Counted from the first letter of the stretch, positions 44,097-53,556 are shown. The stretch: DNA of 64,000 nt from Burkholderia sp. Leaf177 (GCF_001424345.1 NZ_LMPF01000021.1:470635-534634), one strand, 5' to 3'. Numbers and translations are program-made. The notes: a model not told the origin generated them from the sequence alone.

Positions 44097-45674
44097 GTGA
44101 ATCGCCTGATCCTTTCCACGCTGAGCATGACGCTTGCCGGCGCGGCGCTGTTCAGTACGGCGGCGTCCGCGCAGACACTCAACATTGCGTTCGCCGATCC
44201 GCTGTCGTCCCTCGATCCACAGTTGAACAACTATGCAGGCGACCGCTCCGTGGATCTGCATTTCTGGGATTTGCTGGTCGAGAATCACGACAACGTGCTG
44301 GCGCCCGGACTTGCAACAAGCTGGAAAGCAACCGGCAACGACACGTGGGAATTCAAGCTGCGCCATGACGTGAAGTGGCAGGACGGTACGCCCTTCACGG
44401 CCGACGACGTCATTTATTCATACCAGCGCGCGCGCAACGTGCCGGGCACCATCGCGACGTTTGCGGGTTATCTGCGCACCATTGCTTCGGTCACCGCGCC
44501 CGATCCGTACACGCTCATCATCAAGACGAGTACGCCGACGCCCGACCTGCCCTTGAATCTGACGTCGGTACATATCATCAGCAAACACATTGGCGAAAAG
44601 TCTTCGAGTGAAGACTACAACGCCGGACGCGCGATGGTCGGCTCCGGACCGTACAAGTTCGTTTCGTACACGCCGGGAGATCGCGTGGTGATGAAACGCA
44701 ACGACGCGTACTGGGGCGCGAAGCCGCTTTGGGACACGGTGAATTATCGCTACGTGAGCAACGCGGCGGCGCGCACGGCCGCGCTGCTTTCAGGCGATGT
44801 CGACATGATCGACAAAGTCTCCGTCTCCGATTTGCCGCGCCTGAAACAGTCGCCCAAGGTTTCGGTTTATGCGTATCCCGGCTTGCGCGTCTTGTTGCTG
44901 CAACCGAGTTTCCGCGAAGGCCCGAGCCCCTATATCACCGATAACGCCGGCAAGCCCCTGGGAAAAAACCCTTTGCACGACGTCCGCGTACGCCGTGCGT
45001 TGTCCCTCGCGATTAATCGCCCCGCGATCACGGACCGCATCTTGCAAGGCGCGGCAACGGTCGCGAACCAGTGGATGCCGGCGAAGACCTTCGGCTACAA
45101 CCCCGACGTGAAGGACATTCCCAACGATCCGGCCCAGGCCAAGAAACTGCTTGCGGAAGCGGGTTTCCCGGACGGCTTCCAGTTGACGCTGAGCGTGCCG
45201 AACGATCGTTATCCGCAAGCGCCTGAAACGGCGCAGGCCGTCGCGCAATTCTGGACGCGCATTGGGGTGAAGACGAAGGTCGAGGTCATGCCGTGGGCAA
45301 GTTATGCGAGCCGCGCCAACAAGAACGAGTTCGCCATGAGCATGATCGCCTGGGGCAACGGCACGGGCGAAGCGAGCTACGCGCTCGTGAATATCCTCGG
45401 TACCGTCGATGCAAAGAAAGGCATTGGTTCATCGAACTGGGGCCGCTATAGCAGTCCGGCAGTGGATCACGCGCTCGATGCCGCCACCGCCGAATTCGAC
45501 GCCGCCAAGCGCGAGGCGATCCTGCGTGGGTCGGTGAAGGTGGTAAGCGACGACGTAGGCATCATTCCGCTTTTCCACTATCAGAACATCTGGGCGGCCA
45601 GGAAAGGCCTGAAGGTAACGCCCGCGGTCAGCGACCGGACGACCGCGATGATGGTCACGCGCGTTGGCAATTGA
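44097..45674 (+). CDS. Periplasmic substrate-binding protein, family 5 (peptide/opine type)
   Basis: A 525-residue solute-binding protein starting at a GTG with AAGGAA eight bases before. The signal peptide ends near ASA-Q. It shows the SBP family-5 blocks LATSWKATGNDTWEFKLRHDVKWQDGTPFTADDVIYSY and NPLHDVRVRRALSLAINRPAI. It lies 40 bases after the ATPase gene and sets the specificity of the importer. Its ligand may be a peptide, opine or glutathione-like compound; sequence alone does not decide. Confidence 0.9.
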   Translation: MNRLILSTLSMTLAGAALFSTAASAQTLNIAFADPLSSLDPQLNNYAGDRSVDLHFWDLLVENHDNVLAPGLATSWKATGNDTWEFKLRHDVKWQDGTPFTADDVIYSYQRARNVPGTIATFAGYLRTIASVTAPDPYTLIIKTSTPTPDLPLNLTSVHIISKHIGEKSSSEDYNAGRAMVGSGPYKFVSYTPGDRVVMKRNDAYWGAKPLWDTVNYRYVSNAAARTAALLSGDVDMIDKVSVSDLPRLKQSPKVSVYAYPGLRVLLLQPSFREGPSPYITDNAGKPLGKNPLHDVRVRRALSLAINRPAITDRILQGAATVANQWMPAKTFGYNPDVKDIPNDPAQAKKLLAEAGFPDGFQLTLSVPNDRYPQAPETAQAVAQFWTRIGVKTKVEVMPWASYASRANKNEFAMSMIAWGNGTGEASYALVNILGTVDAKKGIGSSNWGRYSSPAVDHALDAATAEFDAAKREAILRGSVKVVSDDVGIIPLFHYQNIWAARKGLKVTPAVSDRTTAMMVTRVGN

Positions 45675-45681
45675 GGCCGGC

Positions 45682-46989
45682 ATGACGCATATCACGATCA
45701 CCCCGGCCGACGATCTGATCGACGTCCCGCGCCGCATTCTGGTTAGTGGTGCGCAAGCGGATGCGTCGATCGAGTTGCGCACGCGAACCACGCGCGGCGA
45801 CGGCGCAATCTGGACGAGCCGCGCCGTGTTTCGGGCGGATGCGTCTGGCGTTATCGACCTTTCTCGCGATGCACCCGTTGAAGGCGATTACAGCGGTGTA
45901 TCGCCGATGGGACTCATCTGGTCGCAAGCGCCCGTCGAGGCGGGCAAGCGCGAGGTGTTTCCGGCGGATGTACGCGATGCATTGATCACGCACATCGACG
46001 TTTTCGATATTAACGGCAAGCACCTGGATGATGGCGTCTTGACGCAACGGCTGATGGCAGCCGGCGTTCAGAGACGGGAAATGCGCGAGGACGGTTGCGT
46101 TGGCACGCTGTTCCTTCCCGCCACGCCAGGACCTCATCCGGTCGTGCTCGTGCTGAATGGATCGGGCGGCGGCATCAATGAACCGCGCGGTGCGTTGTAT
46201 GCATCGCGTGGATATGCGGCACTCGCGCTTGGCTACTTCAAGGCGCCGGGACTGCCGGATTACATCTCGAACACGCCGCTCGAATACTTCCGTCGCGCGC
46301 TCGACTGGATTGATCACGAGTTGCAACCCGCGCATGGCTTCATTGCAGTCAGCGGACAATCGCGTGGTGGCGAACTTGCATTGCTGCTCGGCGCGACCTA
46401 TCCGGACCGGCTGAAGGCGGTGATCGGATATGTGCCCGGCGCCGTGGTTCATAGCGCGCAGAATGCCGCCGATCCCGCAACAGGCCGCGAAGGTCCAGCC
46501 TGGTTGCTCGATGGCAAACCGCTGCCGCATCTGTGGGAAAACAATCGCACTGCAAGCTGGAAACCTTTCGATGAAGGGCCGCCGCCGCATCGTCATGAGC
46601 GCGCAATTCGCACCGCTCTGCTCGATCAGGAAGCGGTAGAACGAGCGCGGATTCGCGTCGAGAAAATCGATGGGCCCGTCCTGCTTCTTTCCGCCACCGA
46701 CGACGGATCGTGGCCGTCATCGGACTATTCGCGCATGGTCGTGGAAAGGTTGAAGCAAGAAAAGCACGCATACCCGGTAGACCATCTCGACTTCGATGAA
46801 GCCGGACACGCCATCGTCTTTCCCTTCGTGCCGACCACGCAACTTGTGTATGCGCACCCCGTATCGGGGCGCATCAGCACGGGCGGCGGACGGCCGGCCG
46901 CAAACGCGCAGGCCGACGAAGCATCGTGGCGCGCAGTTCTCGACTTCCTCAACGCCGCAGTGAGCGCACGCGCATTGGAGCAACCATGA
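45682..46989 (+). CDS. Acyl-CoA thioesterase/BAAT-type alpha/beta hydrolase
   Basis: A 435-residue protein. The N-terminal 120 residues form the beta-rich acyl-CoA thioester hydrolase/bile-acid-CoA amino-acid N-acyltransferase domain (DDLIDVPRRILVSGAQADASIELRTRT). The C-terminal part is an alpha/beta hydrolase with the nucleophile elbow GQSRG (Ser in SGQSRGGELAL), Asp in SATDDGSW and His in EAGHAIVFP. Eukaryotic members conjugate acyl-CoA with glycine or taurine or hydrolyse it. Its place in an import-oxidation operon suggests cleavage or transfer of an acyl or amide group. Starts seven bases after the binding-protein gene. Confidence 0.8.
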   Translation: MTHITITPADDLIDVPRRILVSGAQADASIELRTRTTRGDGAIWTSRAVFRADASGVIDLSRDAPVEGDYSGVSPMGLIWSQAPVEAGKREVFPADVRDALITHIDVFDINGKHLDDGVLTQRLMAAGVQRREMREDGCVGTLFLPATPGPHPVVLVLNGSGGGINEPRGALYASRGYAALALGYFKAPGLPDYISNTPLEYFRRALDWIDHELQPAHGFIAVSGQSRGGELALLLGATYPDRLKAVIGYVPGAVVHSAQNAADPATGREGPAWLLDGKPLPHLWENNRTASWKPFDEGPPPHRHERAIRTALLDQEAVERARIRVEKIDGPVLLLSATDDGSWPSSDYSRMVVERLKQEKHAYPVDHLDFDEAGHAIVFPFVPTTQLVYAHPVSGRISTGGGRPAANAQADEASWRAVLDFLNAAVSARALEQP

Positions 46990-47510
46990 CAGATACGTAC
47001 GATCCGAATACGGATATCGTTGACCGGATTGCAGGTCTTACGCCAGGCACGCCGACCCATGCCACAAGGCATAAACGCGAGAAAGTCGCCGATGCAACCC
47101 AGCGCAGCTATGAAGCGCTGTTCGATCCCGCGCTGCCCGACCTGCTGCTGAGCGATCGCTTGCTGGTCGCGCTGTATGCATGCACGTTGTCGAACGCGCC
47201 GGCGCTGGCGACGCACTACGCAGAACGGCTTGCTTCACTCGATACCGATCGCGCCGCGATCAACGCGATTGCGCAAGGTTCCATCGATACACAAGAGCCG
47301 CGTCTGCGCGCCATGCTTGTCTTTACGCGCACGCTGATCGAGTCACCTATCGATGGCGACAAGACCGCGCTCGAACGTTTGCCCGCTGCCGGCATTTCAA
47401 CGCCGGCCGTGGTTGCGCTTGCGCAGTTGATCGCGTTCCTTTCCTACCAGATTCGCCTCGCCGCCGGATTGCGCGCGCTGCAGGCGTTGAATGCAACGGA
47501 GGCAGCATGA
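46986..47510 (+). CDS. CMD-domain protein (Avi_7170-type)
   Basis: A 174-residue, all-helical protein of the carboxymuconolactone-decarboxylase fold, resembling the small family known as CMD domain protein Avi_7170. It lacks the CxxC pair of AhpD; only one Cys (YACTLS) occurs in the equivalent region. The family is described as occurring beside the Avi_7169-type alkylhydroperoxidase gene, as it does here with a four-base overlap. The function is unknown; it may be a structural partner of the next protein. Confidence 0.75.
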   Translation: MTDTYDPNTDIVDRIAGLTPGTPTHATRHKREKVADATQRSYEALFDPALPDLLLSDRLLVALYACTLSNAPALATHYAERLASLDTDRAAINAIAQGSIDTQEPRLRAMLVFTRTLIESPIDGDKTALERLPAAGISTPAVVALAQLIAFLSYQIRLAAGLRALQALNATEAA

Positions 47511-48085
47511 GCCGCCTGATTGAATCGCATGGTTTTACGAACCGCGTGCTGGGATGGGACGCGTGGCTGGATGTCGTGCAACTCGCCGATGCTTCCGCCG
47601 AACAAGTGGCCGTGCTCGAAGAGAGCCATCCAAAGGCGAAGGAATCCGATTATTACTTGTTCCTCGTGCATCAGCCGGAGATCCTGCGCCAACGCTCGGC
47701 CGCCTTCAACGCCATCATGTATGCGCCGGGCGGCCTGCCGCGCGCGGAGCGGGAGTTGGCGTCCACGGTGGTATCGCGGGTCAACGGCTGCGTGTATTGC
47801 GCGTCGGTGCATGCTCAGCGCTTCGAGCAGCTGGCTAAACGCGACGATGTGATCGAACAGGTATTCAACGATCCAGCAACGGCCGGAATGTCGCCGCGCG
47901 AGAAGGCGATCGTGCAGGCTTCAATCGATCTGACGCTCACACCGGGCAACGTGGAACCGGCGCAGTTGAAGGCGCTTCGCGACGTTGGCCTGAACGATGA
48001 CGAGATCCTCGACCTGATTCATTCCATCGCCATTTTTGCATGGGCCAACCGGTTGATGCTCAACCTCGGTGAGCCGGTGGGTTGA
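47507..48085 (+). CDS. Alkylhydroperoxidase-domain protein (AhpD fold, Avi_7169-type)
   Basis: A 192-residue AhpD-like protein with the redox motif CVYCASVHAQRF (CxxC plus His) typical of active peroxidase members. Starts in the ATGA overlap with the CMD gene and is the last gene of the operon. It probably removes peroxide or a reactive intermediate made by the monooxygenase, or reduces a pathway disulphide; this is inference. A strong terminator follows at 48141. Confidence 0.8.
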   Translation: MSRLIESHGFTNRVLGWDAWLDVVQLADASAEQVAVLEESHPKAKESDYYLFLVHQPEILRQRSAAFNAIMYAPGGLPRAERELASTVVSRVNGCVYCASVHAQRFEQLAKRDDVIEQVFNDPATAGMSPREKAIVQASIDLTLTPGNVEPAQLKALRDVGLNDDEILDLIHSIAIFAWANRLMLNLGEPVG

Positions 48086-48140
48086 ATTAAACGAGAGCAA
48101 ATCATTGCCGGCATTCTTTCGCCAGCTCTCACCGAAAAAC

Positions 48141-48175
48141 AAAGGCCACGCGTTTGCGTGCCTTTGTTTTTTTGT
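48141..48175. terminator. Bidirectional rho-independent terminator
   Basis: CAAAGG-C-CACGC-GTTT-GCGTG-CCTTTG forms an 11-bp hairpin with a single bulged base, followed by a run of seven T on the plus strand and preceded by five A (a T-run on the minus strand). It separates the convergent AhpD operon and alcohol dehydrogenase gene and can stop both transcripts. Confidence 0.85.
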
Positions 48176-48196
48176 CTGTAGGCTTTCGTGTGAGTT

Positions 48197-49249
48197 TTAA
48201 GCTTCCGCAAGCGAAGCCATATCGATTACAAAGCGATATTTCACGTCGTTCTTAAGCAAGCGTTCATACGCGTGGTTGACGCCCTGAATCCGGACCATTT
48301 CCACGTCGCTCACAATGCCGTGCTCGGCGCAGAAATCCATCATTTCCTGCGTCTCGGCAAGGCCGCCGATTGCAGAACCCGCCACCGATTTCCGCCCGAT
48401 GATCACGCTCACGCCCGCTAGCGGTTCCGTGTCCGTCAAGACGCCGACCAAAGCCACGGTCCGGTCGCGCTTGAGCAACGCCATGTAAGGATTGAGATCG
48501 TGCCCGACCGGAATGGTGTTCAGCAGGAAATCGAAGCTGCCGGCATGCGCGGCCATCTGATCGGCATCCGTCGATATCAGCACTTCGTCCGCACCCAGTC
48601 GGCTCGCGTCCTGTCCCTTCGCCGGCGACGTCGTGATCATGACCACGTGCGCGCCGAATGCCTTCGCGAACTTGACGCCCATATGCCCGAGACCGCCAAG
48701 TCCGATCACGCCGACTTTCTGGCCCGGCCCCACTTTCCAGTGACGCAACGGCGAATAGGTCGTGATACCCGCGCACAACAGCGGCGCAACGGCTTTCAGA
48801 TCGAGGTTCGGCGACACCTTGACCACAAACCGCTCCTCGACCACGATCTGATCGGAATAACCGCCAAAAGTCAGTTGCTCGCTGCCGCGCTCCTTCCCGT
48901 TGTAAGTCGGCGTCGGGCCTTCCTCACAATATTGTTCGAGATTCTCGCGGCACGCCGAACATTGCCGGCATGAATCGACGAGACATCCCACGCCCGCGTA
49001 ATCGCCGACCTTCAGTTTCTTTACGTTGCTGCCGACCTCGACCACGCGTCCGACGATTTCATGTCCCGGCACCATCGGATATAAGGAATTGCTCCAGTCG
49101 TTGCGCGCCTGATGCAGGTCCGAATGGCAGATCCCGGCGAACAGAATTTCGATGCGAACGTCGTTCGGCCCGGTATCGCGGCGCGTAAAGCTGAACGGAA
49201 CGAGTGGCGTGGTCGCGCTGTGAACTGCATATCCTCTGGCTTGAAACAT
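48197..49249 (-). CDS. Zinc-dependent NAD(P)+ alcohol dehydrogenase (YahK/cinnamyl-alcohol type)
   Basis: A 350-residue MDR enzyme. Catalytic zinc ligands lie in GICHSDLHQARND and PGHEIVG, the structural zinc cysteines in CLVDSCRQCSACRENLEQYC, and the cofactor loop is GLGGLGHMGVKFAKA. The ATG at 49249 has AAGGA before it. The order matches E. coli YahK and plant cinnamyl alcohol dehydrogenases, which reduce a broad range of aldehydes with NADPH. The divergent LysR gene about 100 bases away is the likely regulator. Confidence 0.9.
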   Translation of the reverse strand: MFQARGYAVHSATTPLVPFSFTRRDTGPNDVRIEILFAGICHSDLHQARNDWSNSLYPMVPGHEIVGRVVEVGSNVKKLKVGDYAGVGCLVDSCRQCSACRENLEQYCEEGPTPTYNGKERGSEQLTFGGYSDQIVVEERFVVKVSPNLDLKAVAPLLCAGITTYSPLRHWKVGPGQKVGVIGLGGLGHMGVKFAKAFGAHVVMITTSPAKGQDASRLGADEVLISTDADQMAAHAGSFDFLLNTIPVGHDLNPYMALLKRDRTVALVGVLTDTEPLAGVSVIIGRKSVAGSAIGGLAETQEMMDFCAEHGIVSDVEMVRIQGVNHAYERLLKNDVKYRFVIDMASLAEA

Positions 49250-49354
49250 GGTGTCCTTGTCTGACTTTGTTGAACGTACAAGCACAATAGACACGCCGAT
49301 CTCTTGGCGCAAGCTTGAGTTTCCGCATGAATCGTTGAATAATCTCGCACAATC

Positions 49355-50251
49355 ATGCTCACCGATAACCTCTCACATCTCTCCGCGTTTGCGGCAGTTG
49401 CACGCCATGGCAGCTTTCGAAAAGCGGGCGCCGAACTGGGGCTTTCCACGTCGGCGATGAGCTACGCAATCCGCGGCCTGGAGGAACGGCTGGGCGTCAA
49501 CCTGATCAACCGCACCACGCGCAGTGTCGCGCTGACCGACGCCGGCCAGCGTCTGCTCGAACGCCTCCAGCCGGTTCTGCATGATCTCGGCGACGCGCTC
49601 GAGGAGATGAACAACTATCGCGCAACGCCAACAGGCACGTTGCGCCTCAACATGTCGCACGTCGCGGCGCGCCTGGTGGTTGCGCCGCTCATGCCGCGTT
49701 TTCTCACGGCTTATCCGGATATCGCGTTGGAGATAGTAGAAGACGACAGCCTTGCCGATATCGTGGGACTCGGTTTCGATGCCGGCATCCGGTTCCAGCA
49801 GTCCGTACCCGAAGACATGGTCGCGGTTCATATCGGCCCGGCGCAGCGAAGTCTCGCGGTGGCGAGCCCGGCGTATCTGCAAGGGCGTCCAGCCTTGCAC
49901 CATCCATACGATCTGCTCGCCCACAATTGCATTCGTCACCGGTTTCCAAGCGGCCGGCTTTATAAATGGGAATTCGAAAAGGACGGCACGCAGCTTGAGA
50001 TCGATGTAAAAGGACGCGTGACGGTGAGCACGTTGGAGCGAACGTTGCAGGCGGCGCTCGATGACATCGGTATCGGGTTCAGCATGGAAGCAATCGTTGC
50101 CGATCTCGTTCAGCAAGGCCGTCTGGTTACGGTGCTCGAAGACTGGTGCCCGTATTACCCGGGCTTCATGCTGTATTACCCGCGCCAGCGGAGAACGTCG
50201 CCGGCGTTGCGTGCTTTCATCGATATGGCGCGGGAATCCAGTTCCAACTGA
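49355..50251 (+). CDS. LysR-family regulator (divergent from alcohol dehydrogenase)
   Basis: A 298-residue LysR protein: HLSAFAAVARHGSFRKAGAELGLSTSAMSYAIRGLEERLGVNLINRTTRSVALTDAG is the DNA-binding domain and linker of the AaeR/DmlR-like group that often controls dehydrogenases. It is divergent from the alcohol dehydrogenase gene and convergent, with abutting stops, with the NmrA-type gene. Confidence 0.88.
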   Translation: MLTDNLSHLSAFAAVARHGSFRKAGAELGLSTSAMSYAIRGLEERLGVNLINRTTRSVALTDAGQRLLERLQPVLHDLGDALEEMNNYRATPTGTLRLNMSHVAARLVVAPLMPRFLTAYPDIALEIVEDDSLADIVGLGFDAGIRFQQSVPEDMVAVHIGPAQRSLAVASPAYLQGRPALHHPYDLLAHNCIRHRFPSGRLYKWEFEKDGTQLEIDVKGRVTVSTLERTLQAALDDIGIGFSMEAIVADLVQQGRLVTVLEDWCPYYPGFMLYYPRQRRTSPALRAFIDMARESSSN

Positions 50252-51130
50252 TCACCCGGCCGCACGCACCAGTTCGCGCAAGACCGTCTCCAGGTTCACT
50301 TCGCCTTTTACTACGCTGTCCTCAGCGCCTTCGAATTCGATCCATCCTTCGTTGAAACCATCGAGCATCTGGATACGCGGCATTGGATCGTTCATTCCTT
50401 GCGCCTTGAATAAAGCACCCCACGTGTCGCGCGGCACGGCTTTTGCACGGACACTGCGTCCGAAGATTTTTGCAAACGCCGCCGCAATATCATCCGGCCT
50501 CACACGATGCGGCCCTTCCAGTTCCACTGCACGCGTCCCGATCCAGTCCTGCTGAAGCAACTCTGCGGCCACGCGGCCGACGTCCGCTGTGGCAACCATT
50601 GGTATGGGTTTATCGAGCGGCTGCAGGAAGCTTTGAACAATGCCTTCATCACGTGCGGACGCTACATCCCACGCCGAGTTTTCCATGAACCACGCCGGCC
50701 TCAGGAACGTGACCGACATTGAACATTTATCCGAGAGCTGGCGCAACGCCTGTTCCATCAGCGAGCGCTGCGTAAGCAGGTTCGACTGGCTGGCCTGCGC
50801 GCCAATGGTCGACAAACACACGACCTTGCGTGGACGCGCGGCTTCAAGCGCGGCGGTGACTGCATCGATAACAACGCGTGCCTCGGGAAATCCCGGCGAT
50901 GGATCGAAGTTCGACGGCGGCAATATGAATACGCCCGCTGCGCCCTTGAACGCCGCCGTCAAAGCGGCCACGTCTTCCATATCGGCGAGCGCGCTTTCGC
51001 AACCTTGCGAAGTCCAGTGATGCGCTTTTCCCGCGTCGCGGACAACGGCGCGCACCGGAAGATTGTTCAGTAACAACGAACGCGCGAGCGCGCCGCCGAC
51101 CTTGCCGCTAATGCCTGTGATTGCGTACAT
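50252..51130 (-). CDS. NmrA-like NAD(P)-binding protein
   Basis: A 292-residue atypical SDR with ITGISGKVGGALARSLLLNNLPVRAVVRD (Rossmann start), FILPPSNFDP and a C-terminal alpha/beta part, in the NmrA/TMR family. Members act as NAD(P)H-sensing regulators or as quinone/isoflavone-type reductases; no SDR catalytic Tyr-Lys pair is evident. The ATG at 51130 has AAAGGA before it. It is divergent from a second LysR gene about 150 bases away, its likely regulator. Confidence 0.82.
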   Translation of the reverse strand: MYAITGISGKVGGALARSLLLNNLPVRAVVRDAGKAHHWTSQGCESALADMEDVAALTAAFKGAAGVFILPPSNFDPSPGFPEARVVIDAVTAALEAARPRKVVCLSTIGAQASQSNLLTQRSLMEQALRQLSDKCSMSVTFLRPAWFMENSAWDVASARDEGIVQSFLQPLDKPIPMVATADVGRVAAELLQQDWIGTRAVELEGPHRVRPDDIAAAFAKIFGRSVRAKAVPRDTWGALFKAQGMNDPMPRIQMLDGFNEGWIEFEGAEDSVVKGEVNLETVLRELVRAAG

Positions 51131-51278
51131 GATGAGATCCTTTGATGAAGTTGGAAGGTGCAAACCGCTTGATTCGTCTGCGATTCAGTGCATCATAGAG
51201 GCGCACGATCATTGATGGAATCGACCACGCATCACTTCATTAGTGACCTTTCAGCACGAATCAAAATAGAGTGAAAAC

Positions 51279-52190
51279 ATGAGTTTCGATGGACGTACGC
51301 TTGCCAACATCAGCGTTCTTGCCGCGATTGTGGAAGGCGGAAGTTTTGCGCGCGCCGCGGACGCGCTAGGTTTGTCGCCGTCCGGAGTCAGCCGCGCCGT
51401 TGGCCGGCTGGAAACGAGCATAGGCGTGAGGCTGCTCGACAGGACCACGCGGTCGGTAATGCTGACAGACGAAGGACGCCGGCTTTATCAGGAGATTGGT
51501 CCGCTGCTGGCGAGTATCGGCGACGCCGTCACCATGACCGCCGGTGCGTCCGCCGCCGTGCAAGGTCGTTTGCGCGTGAACGTGGATGGATATTTTTCGC
51601 GACGAATGCTGGCAGCGCATCTCGCGAAATTTCTGGATCGCTATCCCGAACTTTCGCTCGAACTGGTCACGCGAGATCAACTCGGCGATCTGGTGGCTGA
51701 CGGATTCGATATTGCCATTCGCTTTGGACAACCTCCATCGTCGTCGCTGATTGCGCGCAAGCTGCTCGATACGCGTACCGTGACCGTCGCTTCGCCGTCA
51801 TACATCAGGAAGCACGGGCGGCCCGAAACGCCTGCTGATTTGATCCAGCACGCTTGCATCCAGATGCGCAATTCGCTGACGGGCGAACCGTTGGAATGGG
51901 AATACAAATTGGGCCGGAAGATCGTTCCGGCAAAAACATCGGGGCGTCTGCTCGTAACCGACGCCGGCACGCTGCTCGGCGCGTGCCTTGCTGGCGTTGG
52001 CATCGCGCGGATAAAAGCCAGCGGCGTGCAGGAACTCATTCATAAAGGCAGGCTCGTGCAGTTGCTGCCCGAATGGACTGGGGAATCGTTCGCGCTCTAC
52101 GCACTTTATCCGTCACGACATTTGCCAGCGGCGAAGGTGCGCGCGTTTATCGATTTCGTGATCGAAATTCTGGGCGCCGATGCGTCATGA
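51279..52190 (+). CDS. LysR-family regulator (divergent from NmrA-like gene)
   Basis: A 303-residue LysR protein of the same subgroup as its neighbours: NISVLAAIVEGGSFARAADALGLSPSGVSRAVGRLETSIGVRLLDRTTRSVMLTDEG followed by the effector domain. It probably controls the divergent NmrA-like gene. The kinase gene starts 53 bases after its stop and might be transcribed from the same promoter. Confidence 0.88.
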   Translation: MSFDGRTLANISVLAAIVEGGSFARAADALGLSPSGVSRAVGRLETSIGVRLLDRTTRSVMLTDEGRRLYQEIGPLLASIGDAVTMTAGASAAVQGRLRVNVDGYFSRRMLAAHLAKFLDRYPELSLELVTRDQLGDLVADGFDIAIRFGQPPSSSLIARKLLDTRTVTVASPSYIRKHGRPETPADLIQHACIQMRNSLTGEPLEWEYKLGRKIVPAKTSGRLLVTDAGTLLGACLAGVGIARIKASGVQELIHKGRLVQLLPEWTGESFALYALYPSRHLPAAKVRAFIDFVIEILGADAS

Positions 52191-52242
52191 CGATTCCCGT
52201 AGAATCTTGCGATACAACAGCACTGGCCATGGACCTCGCCTT

Positions 52243-53556
52243 GTGAACACCACGCTCGAACAACTGCGCGCTGGAATGCCTGCGGATACGCGGCAATTGA
52301 AAATGTCCTGCGGGCTAACTGAATTCCCGCGCGAGATTTTCGATCTCGCCGACACGCTTGAATCGCTCGATTTGTCCGGCAACGCGTTGTTTTCGCTTCC
52401 GGACGATCTGCCGCGCCTGCATAAACTCCGCATCATTTTCTGCTCGAATAACCAGTTCACCGAACTGCCCGAAGTGCTTGGCCGGTGTCCACAGCTGAGC
52501 ATGATCGGGTTCAAGGCGAATCGCATTGCGAAGGTTGCGGGTGCATCGTTGCCGGAGACGCTTCGCTGGCTTATTCTCACCGATAACCGCGTTGAAGCGC
52601 TTCCCGCTGAAATAGGAAACTGCGGGCAACTTCAGAAACTGATGCTCGCCGGCAATCGCCTGAAGACGTTACCGCCCGAACTCGCTGCGTGCACGCGGCT
52701 CGAATTGCTGCGGCTCGCGGCGAACCGGCTTGACGAGTTGCCGGTTTGGCTCACCTCCATGCCGCGCCTGTCGTGGCTCGCTTATGCGGGCAATCCGCTA
52801 AGCGAAACGTTGGAAATCGATGCACTGACGCATACGCCGATCAGTTCTATCGAGTGGCGCGATCTTGAGCTTCAACATGTCCTGGGCGAAGGTGCTTCCG
52901 GCGTGATTTATCGTGCGACGTATTCATCGCCCGATAATGCGCGCCGAGCGGTCGCGGTCAAGTTGTTCAAAGGCGCAGTCACGAGCGATGGTCTGCCCCG
53001 TTGCGAAATGGCGGCATGCATCAATGCGCGCGAACATCCAAATCTGATCTCGGTACTCGGCAAGGTGCACGCGCATCCACAAGGCGCCGATGCCCTCGTG
53101 CTGGAATTGATCGATCCGGCGTTCAGGAACCTCGCAGGACCGCCGAGCCTCGACTCCTGTACACGCGATATCTACGCCGGCGATATCCGCTTCACGTTAT
53201 CAGCCGCGCTGAGCATTGCTTTCGGGATTGCGTCGGCGGCATGTCATTTGCATGATAAAGGCATCATGCACGGCGACCTTTACGCACATAACATTCTGCA
53301 TTGCGGCGAGGGCCGCGCGCTGATGGGCGACTTTGGCGCGGCTTCGTTTTATTCACCGCAAACGCCACGCGCTTTATCGCTTCAGCGTCTGGAAGTCAGG
53401 GCGTTTGGTTGTCTGCTGGAAGAATTGATCGATCGATGCGACTCTGCCGAGCCTTCGCTAAGCAAGCTGAAAGACGCGTGTATGAGCGAGAAAATCGATG
53501 AGCGGCCGCTGTTTCACGAGATCGTTCCCGCGTTGGCGGCGCTTATGAAAGCTTGA
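52243..53556 (+). CDS. Leucine-rich-repeat protein kinase
   Basis: A 437-residue soluble protein from the GTG at 52243 (a start up to 21 codons earlier is possible). Residues about 15-205 hold roughly eight leucine-rich repeats (LESLDLSGNALFSLPDDL, LQKLMLAGNRLKTLPPEL). Residues about 218-437 are a compact eukaryotic-like kinase: glycine loop LGEGASGVIYRA, VAVKLF with the ATP-anchoring Lys, catalytic loop HGDLYAHNIL (HGD in place of HRD, Asp kept) and metal site DFG. No signal or membrane segment. Intracellular LRR-kinases of this type occur in scattered proteobacteria and their targets are unknown. Residues needed for activity are present. Confidence 0.85.
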   Translation: MNTTLEQLRAGMPADTRQLKMSCGLTEFPREIFDLADTLESLDLSGNALFSLPDDLPRLHKLRIIFCSNNQFTELPEVLGRCPQLSMIGFKANRIAKVAGASLPETLRWLILTDNRVEALPAEIGNCGQLQKLMLAGNRLKTLPPELAACTRLELLRLAANRLDELPVWLTSMPRLSWLAYAGNPLSETLEIDALTHTPISSIEWRDLELQHVLGEGASGVIYRATYSSPDNARRAVAVKLFKGAVTSDGLPRCEMAACINAREHPNLISVLGKVHAHPQGADALVLELIDPAFRNLAGPPSLDSCTRDIYAGDIRFTLSAALSIAFGIASAACHLHDKGIMHGDLYAHNILHCGEGRALMGDFGAASFYSPQTPRALSLQRLEVRAFGCLLEELIDRCDSAEPSLSKLKDACMSEKIDERPLFHEIVPALAALMKA

